DNA of 64,000 bases from Lachnospiraceae bacterium MD308 (GTDB lineage: Bacteria; Bacillota; Clostridia; Lachnospirales; Lachnospiraceae), in assembly GCA_010206225.2 (NCBI GenBank), contig VIQU02000019.1:20583-84582 (forward strand), in the 5' to 3' direction. This document shows positions 39,625 to 49,845 of the stretch, in pieces. The notes under the pieces are model-generated. The model was not told where the DNA came from. It worked only from the letters and a program-made list of their open reading frames with translations, and did no database searches. Position 1 is the first letter of the stretch, and each line of letters starts with the position of its first letter. Made by a program: the position numbers and the translations under genes.

Positions 39625-40932
39625 ATGTCGGCAGCAGTGAATGTAAGAGAGATCGTTTTAGAGACGCTGCTTCTTATCACACGGGATGGAGAATACAGCC
39701 ATATAGCGTTGAGAAGTGTTCTGGACAAATATCAGTATTTGGGAAAAAGAGAGCGTGCATTTATTACGAGGTCAGTAGAGGGTACGCTTGAGCGTATGAT
39801 AGAAATTGATTATATTATTAATCAATTTTCAAAAATAAAAGTGAATAAGATGAAGCCGGTGATCCGGACAATCTTAAGGAGCGGCGTTTATCAGTTGAAG
39901 TATATGGACAGCGTGCCGGACAGGGCGGTATGTGATGAGTCGGTTAAGCTTGCGGTAAAAAAGGGATTCGCAGATCTCAAAGGGTTTGTAAATGGTGTGC
40001 TTCGGAACATCAGCCGTAATCTTGAGGCGATCACTTATCCGAAGGAAGAAAACGAAACAGAATATCTGTCGGTATGCTATTCTCTCCCGGAATGGCTTGT
40101 TACTCAGTGGCTCCACGAATATGATGCAGCTGCTGTCCGGGATATGGGCGAAGCGTTTTTGAAGGACAGACCGACCTGTATCCGCTGCAATTCCAGTGTG
40201 ATCAGCAAAAAGGAGCTTATGCGGCGTCTGGCGGAGGAAGGCGTGACGGTTATGGAAGATACGCGGATGTCCTGTGCGTTATATATAAAGGATTATAATT
40301 ATCTTGAGAAGCTTGAAAGTTTTCGGAAAGGATTTTTTTATGTTCAGGATATCAGCTCTATGGAAGTAGCTCAGTGGGCGGCTCCAAAGAAGGGCGAACG
40401 GATTATTGATGTATGTGCGGCGCCCGGCGGTAAGGCTCTTCATCTTGCAGAACTTCTGGAAGGTTCGGGCGAGGTGATTGCAAGAGATCTGACGGAATAT
40501 AAGATAGGGCTTATACAGGAGAATATAACAAGAAGCGGTCTGTCCAATATAAAAGCGCAGCAGTGGGATGCGAAGGTTTTTGACAAAGAGCTTGAAGGAG
40601 CTGCGGATATTGTCATTGCGGATCTTCCGTGCTCCGGGCTTGGCGTGCTGGGTAAAAAGACAGATTTGAAATATAAGATGACTCCGAAGATACAGAAAGA
40701 ATTAGCAAGTCTGCAGAAAGAGATCCTGTCGGTTGTCTGCGGATATGTGAAACCGGGAGGAAGACTTCTTTACAGTACATGTACGATACATAAAATGGAA
40801 AATGAAGACAATGCGCGTTACTTTTTAAAGCGGCATGCAGATTTTGAATTGAAAAAAGAGCAGCAGAGACTTCCGGGAGCAGACAACGGGGACGGTTTTT
40901 ATATAGCGATGTTTCAGAAAAGAGGTTCTTAG
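39625..40932 (+). CDS. rsmB: 16S rRNA (cytosine967-C5)-methyltransferase
   Basis: NusB-like N-terminus; DVCAAPGGKALHLAELL, ADLPCSGLGVLGKKTDLKYKM, LLYSTCTIHKMENE. Confidence 0.95.
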   Translation: MSAAVNVREIVLETLLLITRDGEYSHIALRSVLDKYQYLGKRERAFITRSVEGTLERMIEIDYIINQFSKIKVNKMKPVIRTILRSGVYQLKYMDSVPDRAVCDESVKLAVKKGFADLKGFVNGVLRNISRNLEAITYPKEENETEYLSVCYSLPEWLVTQWLHEYDAAAVRDMGEAFLKDRPTCIRCNSSVISKKELMRRLAEEGVTVMEDTRMSCALYIKDYNYLEKLESFRKGFFYVQDISSMEVAQWAAPKKGERIIDVCAAPGGKALHLAELLEGSGEVIARDLTEYKIGLIQENITRSGLSNIKAQQWDAKVFDKELEGAADIVIADLPCSGLGVLGKKTDLKYKMTPKIQKELASLQKEILSVVCGYVKPGGRLLYSTCTIHKMENEDNARYFLKRHADFELKKEQQRLPGADNGDGFYIAMFQKRGS

Positions 40933-41993
40933 TGGAAGAGAATAGAATACAAAAAAAGGATATTGCGTCGTATAGTTATGAAGAACTGATTTCAGAGATG
41001 GAGAAGATCGGTGAGAAGCCGTTTCGGGGAAAGCAGATTTTTAGCTGGATTCATGAGAAACTGGCAGATGATTTTTTAAAGATGACGAATCTGTCAGGAG
41101 CGTTTCGGAAAAAGCTTGACTGTCTGTATGAGGTTCCAAAAGTTCAGATGGTCGCGAGACAGATTTCCAAAAAAGATCCTACGGAAAAATTTTTGTTTGA
41201 ACTTGTAGACGGTAGTATGATAGAAAGTGTCCTGATGAAATACGATTATGGGAATTCTGTCTGTATCTCCTCGCAGGTGGGGTGCCGCATGGGCTGCCGC
41301 TTTTGTGCATCTGCGATCGGGGGTCTTGAGAGAAATCTTATGCCCTCGGAGATGCTGGGACAGGTATATCAGATTCAGAAGCTGACAGGTGAACGGATTT
41401 CCAATGTCGTTATTATGGGGACGGGCGAACCTCTTGACAATTATGATAATTTCCTGAAATTCGTAAGGCTGCTCAGTGATGAGCATGGGCTTCACATCAG
41501 CCAGAGGAACATCACAGTATCAACTTGTGGGATTGTGCCGAATATGAAAAGACTGGCAGAGGAAAGACTACAGATTACGCTTGCGCTTTCTCTGCATGGT
41601 TCAAATCAGGAAAAGCGAAAGATGCTTATGCCGGTTGCAGGCAGATATGAGCTTTCTGAAGTGATGAGAGCTTGTGATTATTATTTTGAGAAGACAGGCA
41701 GGCGACCGACATTTGAATATAGTCTTGTGAAGGGCGTCAATGACGGGGAGGAAGACGCAAGAGAATTGATCCGGCTGCTCAGGGATCGCAATTGCCATCT
41801 GAATCTAATCCCGGTTAACCCTGTAAAAGAGAGAGGTTTTGAGAGACCGGAGAGGAAAAATGCGTTGGCTTTTAAAAATAAACTTGAAAAAAACGGAATA
41901 AATGTTACTATTAGAAGGGAGAAGGGCTCGGATATTGACGGGGCCTGTGGTCAGCTTAGGAGACGATATGCTGATGCAAAGAAGGAGAGATAG
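40932..41993 (+). CDS. rlmN: 23S rRNA (adenine2503-C2)-methyltransferase, radical SAM
   Basis: CISSQVGCRMGCRFCASAIGGLERNLMPSEMLGQ, VIMGTGEPLDNYDN, ISTCGIVP-like segment; GTG start overlaps rsmB stop. Confidence 0.97.
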   Translation: MEENRIQKKDIASYSYEELISEMEKIGEKPFRGKQIFSWIHEKLADDFLKMTNLSGAFRKKLDCLYEVPKVQMVARQISKKDPTEKFLFELVDGSMIESVLMKYDYGNSVCISSQVGCRMGCRFCASAIGGLERNLMPSEMLGQVYQIQKLTGERISNVVIMGTGEPLDNYDNFLKFVRLLSDEHGLHISQRNITVSTCGIVPNMKRLAEERLQITLALSLHGSNQEKRKMLMPVAGRYELSEVMRACDYYFEKTGRRPTFEYSLVKGVNDGEEDARELIRLLRDRNCHLNLIPVNPVKERGFERPERKNALAFKNKLEKNGINVTIRREKGSDIDGACGQLRRRYADAKKER

Positions 41994-42743
41994 ATGAAGA
42001 CATATGCGATGACTGATGTGGGAAGAAGAAGGGAAGTCAATCAGGACTTTGTATACGTGACGGATGAGCCCATAGGGCCGTTTCCGAATCTCCTTGTTGT
42101 TGCCGATGGTATGGGCGGACACAAGGCAGGAGATTTTGCGTCAAAATATACAGTGGAAGTATTGTGCAGAGAGCTTAAGAAGACAGCGCTGGATAAGCCT
42201 GCGGATATTCTTCTTCATGTAGTAGGCATTGCAAATCACGAACTTATAAAAGCAGCGAATACGGATATCAAACTGGAGGGTATGGGAACGACGCTTGTTG
42301 CGGCGACCGTCATCGGCAATACATTGTACTTTTCTAATGTGGGGGACAGCCGCCTGTATCTGATCAATGATAAGATACGACAAATTTCCAAAGATCATTC
42401 TCTTGTGGAAGAGATGGTAAGGCTGGGAGGAATCAAGGCGGAGGAAGCGAAAAATCATCCGGATAAGAATATTATTACAAGGGCTATGGGAGTAAAAGAA
42501 GGAGTAGAAGCTGATATTTACGAATATCGTCTGAGAAAGGGTGATATTATCCTGATGTGTACGGACGGGCTGAGTAATATGGTTGAAGATGAAGATATGT
42601 TTGATATTGTCAAGGGGGCCAGAGATATTGTGGAGGCTGTGTTGACATTGATAGAGAAAGCGAATAGCAACGGCGGAAGAGATAACATAGGGGTTGTTAT
42701 GGCAGAGCCGCTGGTCGATGAGGTGAGTATATGGAAAAGGTAA
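41994..42743 (+). CDS. PP2C-type Ser/Thr phosphatase
   Basis: TDVGRRREVNQDFVYV, VADGMGGHKAGDFAS, NVGDSRLYLI, LMCTDGLSNMVEDEDM, GGRDNIGVV. Confidence 0.95.
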   Translation: MKTYAMTDVGRRREVNQDFVYVTDEPIGPFPNLLVVADGMGGHKAGDFASKYTVEVLCRELKKTALDKPADILLHVVGIANHELIKAANTDIKLEGMGTTLVAATVIGNTLYFSNVGDSRLYLINDKIRQISKDHSLVEEMVRLGGIKAEEAKNHPDKNIITRAMGVKEGVEADIYEYRLRKGDIILMCTDGLSNMVEDEDMFDIVKGARDIVEAVLTLIEKANSNGGRDNIGVVMAEPLVDEVSIWKR

Positions 42744-44887
42744 AGGGTGGAATTGTGCTTGGAAAGCGATATGAAGTGCTAAGCAAGATTGGTGCAGGCG
42801 GTATGGCAGATGTCTACAAAGGGAGAGACACTATGCTTAATCGCTATGTTGCGATCAAAGTTCTGAAGAAAGAATATCGCGAGGATGATAATTTTGTAAG
42901 GAAGTTTCGTTCTGAGGCGCGGGCAGCGGCAGGACTTATGAATTCCAATATAGTAAATGTTTATGATGCAGGGGAAGACCGTGGACTTTATTATATGGTA
43001 ATGGAATTGATAGAAGGTATTACGCTGAAGGAATACATCAAGAGGAAGGGAAGACTGTCTCATAAGGAGATTATCAGTATTGCGATTCAGATATGTACCG
43101 GTATTGGTGCTGCGCATGCGGCGAATATCATCCACAGAGACATAAAACCACAGAATATTATCATCTCTAAGGATGGTAAGGTGAAGGTTATGGACTTCGG
43201 CATTGCAAAAGCGACTACTTCGCATACAGTCAGCTCTAATGCTATGGGTTCTGTTCATTATACATCACCGGAGCAGGCGAGAGGCGGATTCAGTGATGCA
43301 AAGAGTGATATTTATTCTATAGGTATTACTCTTTTTGAGATGGCTACAGGAAGACTTCCATTTGAAGGAGATTCTACAGTATCGATAGCAATTAAGCATC
43401 TGCAGGAGGAGATCACGCCTCCGTCAGAATATGTAGAGGATATCCCGTACAGTATGGAGCAGATTATCTTAAAATGTACACAGAAGAACGGGGAGAGACG
43501 TTATGCGAATACGGACGATCTGATTCGTGATCTGAAAAGGTCGCTTGTTGATCCGGACGGAGATTTTGTCCTGATCCCGCCTCTCAGAAATGCGGATACG
43601 GTGATCATCACAGATGAAGAGCTGGATGATATCCGTAGTAATTATGACGATGACGATGAATATGACGATAACGAATATGACGATTACAGATATGGCGATG
43701 ATCGGTATGATGATGATCGGTATGATGATGATCGATATGATGATGAGTATGATGATGATCGAAGAGGAAAAGGCGATGAAGATGTAAATCCTGGAATGAG
43801 AAAGGTCATGAAAGTTTTGACGGCCGTCGTAATTGTCATTATTCTCTTTATCGTGATTTTTGCGATTGGCAAAGCCGCAGGTATATTTTCATCCTTTGGT
43901 CAGAATGCGATTTTGGAGGACAAAGAGGATGAAGAAATAGAAGTTCCGAGCCTTATCGGAATGACTGAAGAAGAAGCGAAGGATGCGCTGAATAAAAAAC
44001 TAGGAATTAAGGTGATTGGAAGCGAAGAATCTGATCAGTATGAGGAAGGAAAGATTATAAAACAGACTCCTGAAAAAGGCGAGAAGGTAAAGAAGAATAC
44101 AACGATCAAGATCACCGTGAGTTCAGGGATTACGGTAAAGACGCAGACGGTTCCGGACGTAACCGGTATGGATGAGGATGCCGCGCAGAAAGAGTTGGAG
44201 GATAAAGGCTTTAAGGTCGGTACTTCTGAGTTTGAATATGATGACAGGTACAGTGCCGGAGAGGTTATCAGTACGTCGCCTTCGGCAGGATCAGAGGCGG
44301 CGGAAGGTGCAGAGGTTATTATGAGAGTCAGCAAGGGTACTGAAAAAAAGACGGTGCCGGATGTAGTTGGAAAAAAGGATGAAACAGCGCAGAAGGAACT
44401 TGTTGCGGCAGGGCTGGTAATCGGAGAAGTAGGATATGAATATAATGACAAGGTGGCAAAAGGAAAAGTGGTATCCCAAAGTATAAAAGGTGGGAAAAAG
44501 GTAGAAGCAGGCACTTCCATTAAGATTGTTGTCAGCAACGGTAAAAAACCGGAGGAAAAAGTAGAGGTTCCAAACCTCAGCGGAAAGACGTATCAGCAGG
44601 CGAAGGCGTTGCTTGAGAGCTATGGACTTGTCGCGGCAAAAGGCGGCGAGGAAGAAAGTGAAGAACCGGTTGGAAAAGTAAGCAGATGGTCTTCCGCCGG
44701 AAAGAGCGTAAAAAAGGGAACGACGATCACGGTATGGATCAGCGGCGGAATTCGTGAACCAGATACAGAACCAGAGCCGCCGCAGACGCCGACACAGACG
44801 CCGACACAGACACCGCCGACGACGCAGACGCCGAATTCAGGCGAAGACAGTCCGACGTCAGATCCGAATAGTAGCCCGGAGCAGTAG
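42731..44887 (+). CDS. PASTA-domain Ser/Thr protein kinase (PknB/PrkC)
   Basis: Hanks kinase motifs (IGAGGMADVYKGRD, IIHRDIKPQNIII, DFGIAKA), single TM, PASTA repeats (VPDVTGMDEDAAQKEL..., VPDVVGKKDETAQKEL..., VPNLSGKTYQQAKALL). Confidence 0.97.
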   Translation: MEKVKGGIVLGKRYEVLSKIGAGGMADVYKGRDTMLNRYVAIKVLKKEYREDDNFVRKFRSEARAAAGLMNSNIVNVYDAGEDRGLYYMVMELIEGITLKEYIKRKGRLSHKEIISIAIQICTGIGAAHAANIIHRDIKPQNIIISKDGKVKVMDFGIAKATTSHTVSSNAMGSVHYTSPEQARGGFSDAKSDIYSIGITLFEMATGRLPFEGDSTVSIAIKHLQEEITPPSEYVEDIPYSMEQIILKCTQKNGERRYANTDDLIRDLKRSLVDPDGDFVLIPPLRNADTVIITDEELDDIRSNYDDDDEYDDNEYDDYRYGDDRYDDDRYDDDRYDDEYDDDRRGKGDEDVNPGMRKVMKVLTAVVIVIILFIVIFAIGKAAGIFSSFGQNAILEDKEDEEIEVPSLIGMTEEEAKDALNKKLGIKVIGSEESDQYEEGKIIKQTPEKGEKVKKNTTIKITVSSGITVKTQTVPDVTGMDEDAAQKELEDKGFKVGTSEFEYDDRYSAGEVISTSPSAGSEAAEGAEVIMRVSKGTEKKTVPDVVGKKDETAQKELVAAGLVIGEVGYEYNDKVAKGKVVSQSIKGGKKVEAGTSIKIVVSNGKKPEEKVEVPNLSGKTYQQAKALLESYGLVAAKGGEEESEEPVGKVSRWSSAGKSVKKGTTITVWISGGIREPDTEPEPPQTPTQTPTQTPPTTQTPNSGEDSPTSDPNSSPEQ

Positions 44888-44888
44888 T

Positions 44889-45767
44889 ATGCAGGGAAAA
44901 ATTGTAAAAGGAATTGCCGGATTCTACTACATTCATGTAGTGGAATCCGGTGTTTATGAATGTAAAGCAAAAGGTATTTTCCGAAAAGAGAAGATAAAAC
45001 CTCTTGTAGGAGATAATGTAAAGATAGAAATTATTGATGAAAATGAAAAGACAGGGAATATTACAGAGATTCTGCCCAGAAAAAATGAGTTGATCCGTCC
45101 GGCAGTCGCCAATATTGATCAGGCATTGGTTGTTTTTGCGGTTACCAGACCGAGTCCCCATTTTAGTCTCTTGGACCGTTTTCTTGTTATGATGGAGAGT
45201 AAGCACATTCCGGTTATTTTGTGTTTTAACAAAGAGGATATCGCTGACGATTTTCAGATTAAAGCTCTTGAGAAGATTTATTCCGGCTGCGGGTATCCAT
45301 GTATTTTTACAAGCGCTTTGGAGCAGAGGAATATTGAGCAGGTTAAAGCGCTGCTGACGGGGAAGACGACGGCGATCGCAGGCCCGTCCGGAGTAGGCAA
45401 ATCATCAATGATTAATGTACTTCAGCCTGAAGCAAATATGGAAACTGGTGATATCAGCCAGAAGATTGAGCGCGGCAAGCATACGACGCGGCATTCGGAA
45501 CTGTTCTTGATCGACGCAGATTCTTATATTATGGATACGCCGGGATTCAGTTCTTTGTATATGAGTGATTTTGAAAAAGAAGATTTGCAATATTTTTTCC
45601 CTGAATTTGAAGAATTTGAAGGTACCTGCCGTTTTGATGGCTGCAGTCACACCCATGAGCCGGACTGTGCCGTGAAAAATGCGGTTTCAGACGGGAAAAT
45701 CGCGTCTGTCCGTTATGACAGTTACAAGAAGATATACGAAGAGTTGAAGGATAAAAGGAGGTACTAA
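44889..45767 (+). CDS. rsgA: Ribosome small subunit-dependent GTPase A
   Basis: OB fold then GPSGVGKSSMINVL, HTTRHSELFLI, DTPGFSSL, zinc motif CRFDGCSHTHEPDCAVKNAV. Start moved from 44754 (Arg-rich pseudo-extension) to 44889. Confidence 0.95.
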   Translation: MQGKIVKGIAGFYYIHVVESGVYECKAKGIFRKEKIKPLVGDNVKIEIIDENEKTGNITEILPRKNELIRPAVANIDQALVVFAVTRPSPHFSLLDRFLVMMESKHIPVILCFNKEDIADDFQIKALEKIYSGCGYPCIFTSALEQRNIEQVKALLTGKTTAIAGPSGVGKSSMINVLQPEANMETGDISQKIERGKHTTRHSELFLIDADSYIMDTPGFSSLYMSDFEKEDLQYFFPEFEEFEGTCRFDGCSHTHEPDCAVKNAVSDGKIASVRYDSYKKIYEELKDKRRY

Positions 45768-45768
45768 T

Positions 45769-46431
45769 ATGAAGTATATTTTAGCGCCGTCGATTTTAGC
45801 TGCGGACTTTAAGGCGCTGGGCGGACAGATGAAGCAGACAGAAGATAATGGCGCCGGGTATCTGCATTTTGATGTGATGGATGGGATGTTTGTGCCGAGT
45901 ATTTCTTTTGGAATGCCTGTATTGAAATCCATTCATGGAGCGACATCACAGGTGATGGATGCACATCTCATGGTGCAGGAGCCAATCCGCTATATCGAGG
46001 CTTTTAAAGAAGCAGGAGCAGATAGTGTGACGGTTCATCTGGAGGCGTGTGAAGATGTTCGGGCAACGATCGGAAAGATTAGCCAGTGCGGCATGAAGGT
46101 TGGCTTATCCATCTGTCCGGAGACTCCGGCAGAGGACGTCAGGTCACTCCTTCCTGAAGTGGACATGCTGCTTGTTATGAGTGTACATCCAGGTTTCGGA
46201 GGACAGAAGTTCATTCCGGAGTCTTTGGATAAGATACGAAAAATCAGGAAAATGGCAGAAGAACAGAAGCTTAATGTGGATATACAGGTTGATGGAGGAA
46301 TCTATCTGAGTAATGTTAAAGAAGTTCTTGATGCAGGAGCAAATATAATTGTTGCAGGTTCTGCAGTATTTAATGGGGATCCGGCCGGGAATACCAGAGC
46401 TTTTATGGAGATACTTAGTGCCTATGAGTAA
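45769..46431 (+). CDS. rpe: Ribulose-phosphate 3-epimerase
   Basis: LAPSILAADFKALG, LHFDVMDGMFVPSISFG, MSVHPGFGGQKFIP, IQVDGGI. Confidence 0.97.
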   Translation: MKYILAPSILAADFKALGGQMKQTEDNGAGYLHFDVMDGMFVPSISFGMPVLKSIHGATSQVMDAHLMVQEPIRYIEAFKEAGADSVTVHLEACEDVRATIGKISQCGMKVGLSICPETPAEDVRSLLPEVDMLLVMSVHPGFGGQKFIPESLDKIRKIRKMAEEQKLNVDIQVDGGIYLSNVKEVLDAGANIIVAGSAVFNGDPAGNTRAFMEILSAYE

Positions 46432-47080
46432 GATGATTGTGATTGTAAGCGGCGGAGAAATTGAGGAAGAACATGCCCTTTCGATTTTGAGGGCAGAAGA
46501 TTCCTGCTATGTGATAGGTGTGGACAAAGGCGTGGAATTTTTGTACAGCCATGATATTATGCCTAACTATATTGTGGGTGATTTTGACAGTGTCCGTCCT
46601 GAGATTGCGGATTATTACCGGAAGGATACGTCCGTACCGATCAGAGAATTCAATCCGGTAAAAGATGCGTCCGATACGGAGATAGCAATCCGTCTTGCGG
46701 TGACGCTTGGCTGTAAGCAGATGCTGATTCTTGGTGCGACTGGCGGCCGCATCGATCATTTGTGGGCAAATATCCAGTGTCTTGCAATTCCTTTTAAGAG
46801 TGGAATCGATGCGCGGATTCTTGACCGGCAGAACAGTATACGTCTGATCGGCGGTCGGACTGTCCTTAAAAGAGGTGAGACATATGGGGCATATTTTTCG
46901 GTATTCCCTCTTGGGCAGGAGGTTTTCCGTTTTAATATTACAGGGGCGAAATATCCTCTTAAAAACCATGTTCTCACAGCATATGACAGTCTGTGTGTCA
47001 GCAACCAGATAGAGGATGATGAAGTTGTGATTGATTTTGCAGGAGGGATTGTTGTGCTGATGGAGACAAGGGATTTGTAA
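46424..47080 (+). CDS. Thiamine diphosphokinase
   Basis: VIGVDKGVEFLYSHDIMPNYIVGDFDSV, DASDTEIAIRLAV, LGATGGRIDHLWANI; start overlaps rpe stop (ATGAGTAA). Confidence 0.92.
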   Translation: MSKMIVIVSGGEIEEEHALSILRAEDSCYVIGVDKGVEFLYSHDIMPNYIVGDFDSVRPEIADYYRKDTSVPIREFNPVKDASDTEIAIRLAVTLGCKQMLILGATGGRIDHLWANIQCLAIPFKSGIDARILDRQNSIRLIGGRTVLKRGETYGAYFSVFPLGQEVFRFNITGAKYPLKNHVLTAYDSLCVSNQIEDDEVVIDFAGGIVVLMETRDL

Positions 47081-47119
47081 TAATTATGGCAATATATCAG
47101 TGAAGGAAGGATAAAATAT

Positions 47120-48220
47120 ATGAAATTAGGAATCGTTGGATTGCCGAATGTTGGAAAAAGTACGTTATTTAATTCTTTGACAAAGGCGGGAGCAGAATCA
47201 GCGAATTACCCGTTCTGTACAATTGATCCGAACGTGGGAGTGGTGACTGTTCCGGATGAAAGACTGGATGTGCTGGGAGAGATGTATCATACAAAAAAAA
47301 TCATTCCTGCCGCAATCGAGTTTGTTGACATTGCAGGTCTTGTTAAGGGGGCATCCAAGGGAGAAGGTCTGGGGAATCAGTTTCTCGCCAATATCCGTGA
47401 GGTGGATGCTATCGTTCATGTGGTGCGTTGTTTTGAGGACAGCAATATTGTACATGTTGACGGCAGCATTAATCCTCTTCGGGATATTGAAACGATTAAT
47501 CTGGAATTGATCTTCTCTGATCTGGAAATCCTTGATAGAAGGATAGCAAAGACTTCCAAGGTTGCAAGAAATGATAAGACGGCTGCGAAGGAGCTTTCCC
47601 TGCTTGAAAAGATGAAAGAGCATTTGGAGAATGGCCGTCTGGCAAAGACATTTGCCGGGGCAGAGGATGAAGAAGAGCAGGAGTGGCTTGAAAGTTATAA
47701 CCTACTGACATATAAACCGGTAATTTACGCGGCGAATGTAGCGGAAGAAGAGCTTGCGGGCGATGGCGCAGATAATGACGGTGTTAAGAAGGTTCGGGAG
47801 TATGCGGCAAAGGAAGACAGTGAGGTGTTTGTCGTATGCGCGCAGATTGAGCAGGAAATTGCTGAGCTTGAAGAAGAAGAAAAGAAGATGTTCTTAGAGG
47901 ATCTTGGATTGTCGGAATCAGGACTTGAGAAGCTGATCAAGGCGAGTTATAAGCTTTTGGGGCTGATCAGTTATTTGACTGCAGGTGAGCCGGAGGTTCG
48001 TGCATGGACGATCAGGGAGGGCACGAAGGCTCCTCAGGCAGCCGGAAAGATTCATACGGATTTCGAGCGCGGCTTTATCCGTGCAGAAGTAGTATCCTAC
48101 GATGATCTTATGGCATGCGGGACACATGCGGCAGCGAAGGAGAAAGGTCTGGTTCGTCTGGAGGGCAAGGATTATGTTGTCAAGGACGGAGATATCATAC
48201 TGTTCAGGTTTAATGTATAA
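47120..48220 (+). CDS. ychF: Redox-/ribosome-associated GTPase YchF (OLA1 family)
   Basis: GIVGLPNVGKSTLFNSLTKAGAESANYPFCTIDPNVGVV, VDIAGLVKGASKGEGLGNQFLANIREVDAIVHVVRCF. Confidence 0.97.
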   Translation: MKLGIVGLPNVGKSTLFNSLTKAGAESANYPFCTIDPNVGVVTVPDERLDVLGEMYHTKKIIPAAIEFVDIAGLVKGASKGEGLGNQFLANIREVDAIVHVVRCFEDSNIVHVDGSINPLRDIETINLELIFSDLEILDRRIAKTSKVARNDKTAAKELSLLEKMKEHLENGRLAKTFAGAEDEEEQEWLESYNLLTYKPVIYAANVAEEELAGDGADNDGVKKVREYAAKEDSEVFVVCAQIEQEIAELEEEEKKMFLEDLGLSESGLEKLIKASYKLLGLISYLTAGEPEVRAWTIREGTKAPQAAGKIHTDFERGFIRAEVVSYDDLMACGTHAAAKEKGLVRLEGKDYVVKDGDIILFRFNV

Positions 48221-48243
48221 ATCTATATGCGGGGAGAATAAGG

Positions 48244-49101
48244 ATGCACAAGACGATAGATTTTCCGAATATCGGAATACACTTGCCGAATGTTGGAAAT
48301 CATATTACTATTTTTAATTTTGATATTGCATATTACGGGATGATTATCGGGCTTGGTATTCTGACGGGAATATTAATTGCTGCAGCTGAAGCAAAGCGCA
48401 CGGGGCAGGATCCGGAAACTTACTATGATCTTGCTATTTATGCCGTAATCTGTTCAATTATCGGAGCAAGGGCATATTATGTGATATTTTCGTGGGATAT
48501 GTATAAAGGGAATCTGAAAAGTATCCTGAACCTGCGGCAGGGCGGTCTTGCTATTTACGGAGGCGTGATTGCGGCCGTCATCACAGTTATCGTGTTTGCA
48601 AAAGTGAAAAAGCTTTCTGCGCCGCTCCTTTTTGATACCGCTGTTCTCGGACTTGTTGCGGGACAGATGATCGGAAGATGGGGAAACTTTTTTAATAGAG
48701 AAGCGTTTGGCGAGTATACGGACGGCCTGTTGGCGATGCGGCTTCCGCTTGATGCCGTAAGGAGTTCGGATGTCACAGAACTTATGCGGAGGAATATGGA
48801 AACGGTAAAGGGGGTATCTTATATTCAGGTCCATCCTACATTTTTATATGAATCCTTATGGTGTATGATGGTGCTTTTGTTATTGCTTCTGTACCGGCGT
48901 CATAAAAAATTTGACGGCGAAGTATTCCTTTTGTACCTTCTCGGCTATGGTCTGGGACGGGTATGGATTGAGGGGCTCCGCACAGACCAGCTTCTTATCC
49001 GCGGTACGACGATTCCGGTATCCCAGCTTCTTGCGGGGACGCTGGTGATCGTGTCAACAGGAATGATTCTGCTGCTTAGAAGAAAGATAAGAACATCTTA
49101 A
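48244..49101 (+). CDS. lgt: Prolipoprotein diacylglyceryl transferase
   Basis: YYGMIIGLGILTGI, GARAYYVIFSWDMY, GQMIGRWGNFFNREAFG, HPTFLYESLW. Confidence 0.95.
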   Translation: MHKTIDFPNIGIHLPNVGNHITIFNFDIAYYGMIIGLGILTGILIAAAEAKRTGQDPETYYDLAIYAVICSIIGARAYYVIFSWDMYKGNLKSILNLRQGGLAIYGGVIAAVITVIVFAKVKKLSAPLLFDTAVLGLVAGQMIGRWGNFFNREAFGEYTDGLLAMRLPLDAVRSSDVTELMRRNMETVKGVSYIQVHPTFLYESLWCMMVLLLLLLYRRHKKFDGEVFLLYLLGYGLGRVWIEGLRTDQLLIRGTTIPVSQLLAGTLVIVSTGMILLLRRKIRTS

Positions 49102-49170
49102 GGGAATTTTAATGTGATTCTCATAAGAGTCTGCTATAATAATCATCGGATTGTGAGGGGAGATGTTGCG

Positions 49171-49845
49171 ATGCGTTTATTGGTAGTAGAAGATGAGAAT
49201 GATATGAACCATATTCTTGTAAATAAGCTGGAAAAGGAAGGATATAATGTTGACAGCTGTTTTGATGGAAATTCAGCGATGGATTATCTGATGCTGGCTG
49301 ATTATGACGGTGTGATACTGGATATTATGCTTCCGGGAATGGATGGTTTTCAGGTGTTGAAAAGGCTTCGTGCATCCGGAAAACAGACGCCGGTATTGTT
49401 TTTGAGCGCGAAAGGGGACACGGAGGATATCGTGGAGGGCTTAAATATCGGTGCGGATGATTACATGGTCAAGCCCTTTGTTTTCAAAGAATTGCTGGCC
49501 CGGATTAAAGTGATGACACGAAGAAAACCGGAGATTCAGGAGAATATTTACCGATGCGGCGATCTGGTCATTGACTATAATACACACGAGGTTACCAGAA
49601 GTCAGATCCCTATATCGCTGTCACCAAAGGAATTTGCAGTTCTTCTATATCTTGTCAGAAATAAGAATATTATCGTGACCCGAGAGCAGATTGAGTCGAA
49701 CATCTGGAAGCTTCAGTCAGAGGTGAGTTCTAATCTGGTGGATGTATATATTCGTTATCTACGCCGCAAGATTGACGATGATTTTGATGAGAAGATGATC
49801 TGTACAATACGCGGAACGGGATATATGCTAAAATGCGAAGAATAA
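49171..49845 (+). CDS. OmpR-family response regulator
   Basis: REC domain (VVEDENDM, GVILDIMLPGMDGF, MVKPF) and winged-helix C-terminus; SD supports start at 49171. Confidence 0.95.
   Translation: MRLLVVEDENDMNHILVNKLEKEGYNVDSCFDGNSAMDYLMLADYDGVILDIMLPGMDGFQVLKRLRASGKQTPVLFLSAKGDTEDIVEGLNIGADDYMVKPFVFKELLARIKVMTRRKPEIQENIYRCGDLVIDYNTHEVTRSQIPISLSPKEFAVLLYLVRNKNIIVTREQIESNIWKLQSEVSSNLVDVYIRYLRRKIDDDFDEKMICTIRGTGYMLKCEE

Noticed and set aside
43697-43760. Possible CRISPR-like or other direct-repeat array
   Set aside because: Contiguous 15-bp codon-phase repeats inside pknB with no spacers; explained as protein low complexity.
44754-44888. Arg-rich N-terminal extension (MNQIQNQSRRRRRHRRRHRHRRRRRRR...) of the rsgA ORF
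   Set aside because: It is an out-of-frame reading of the Pro/Thr/Gln repeat tail of the PASTA kinase; the genuine RsgA start is ATG 44889.
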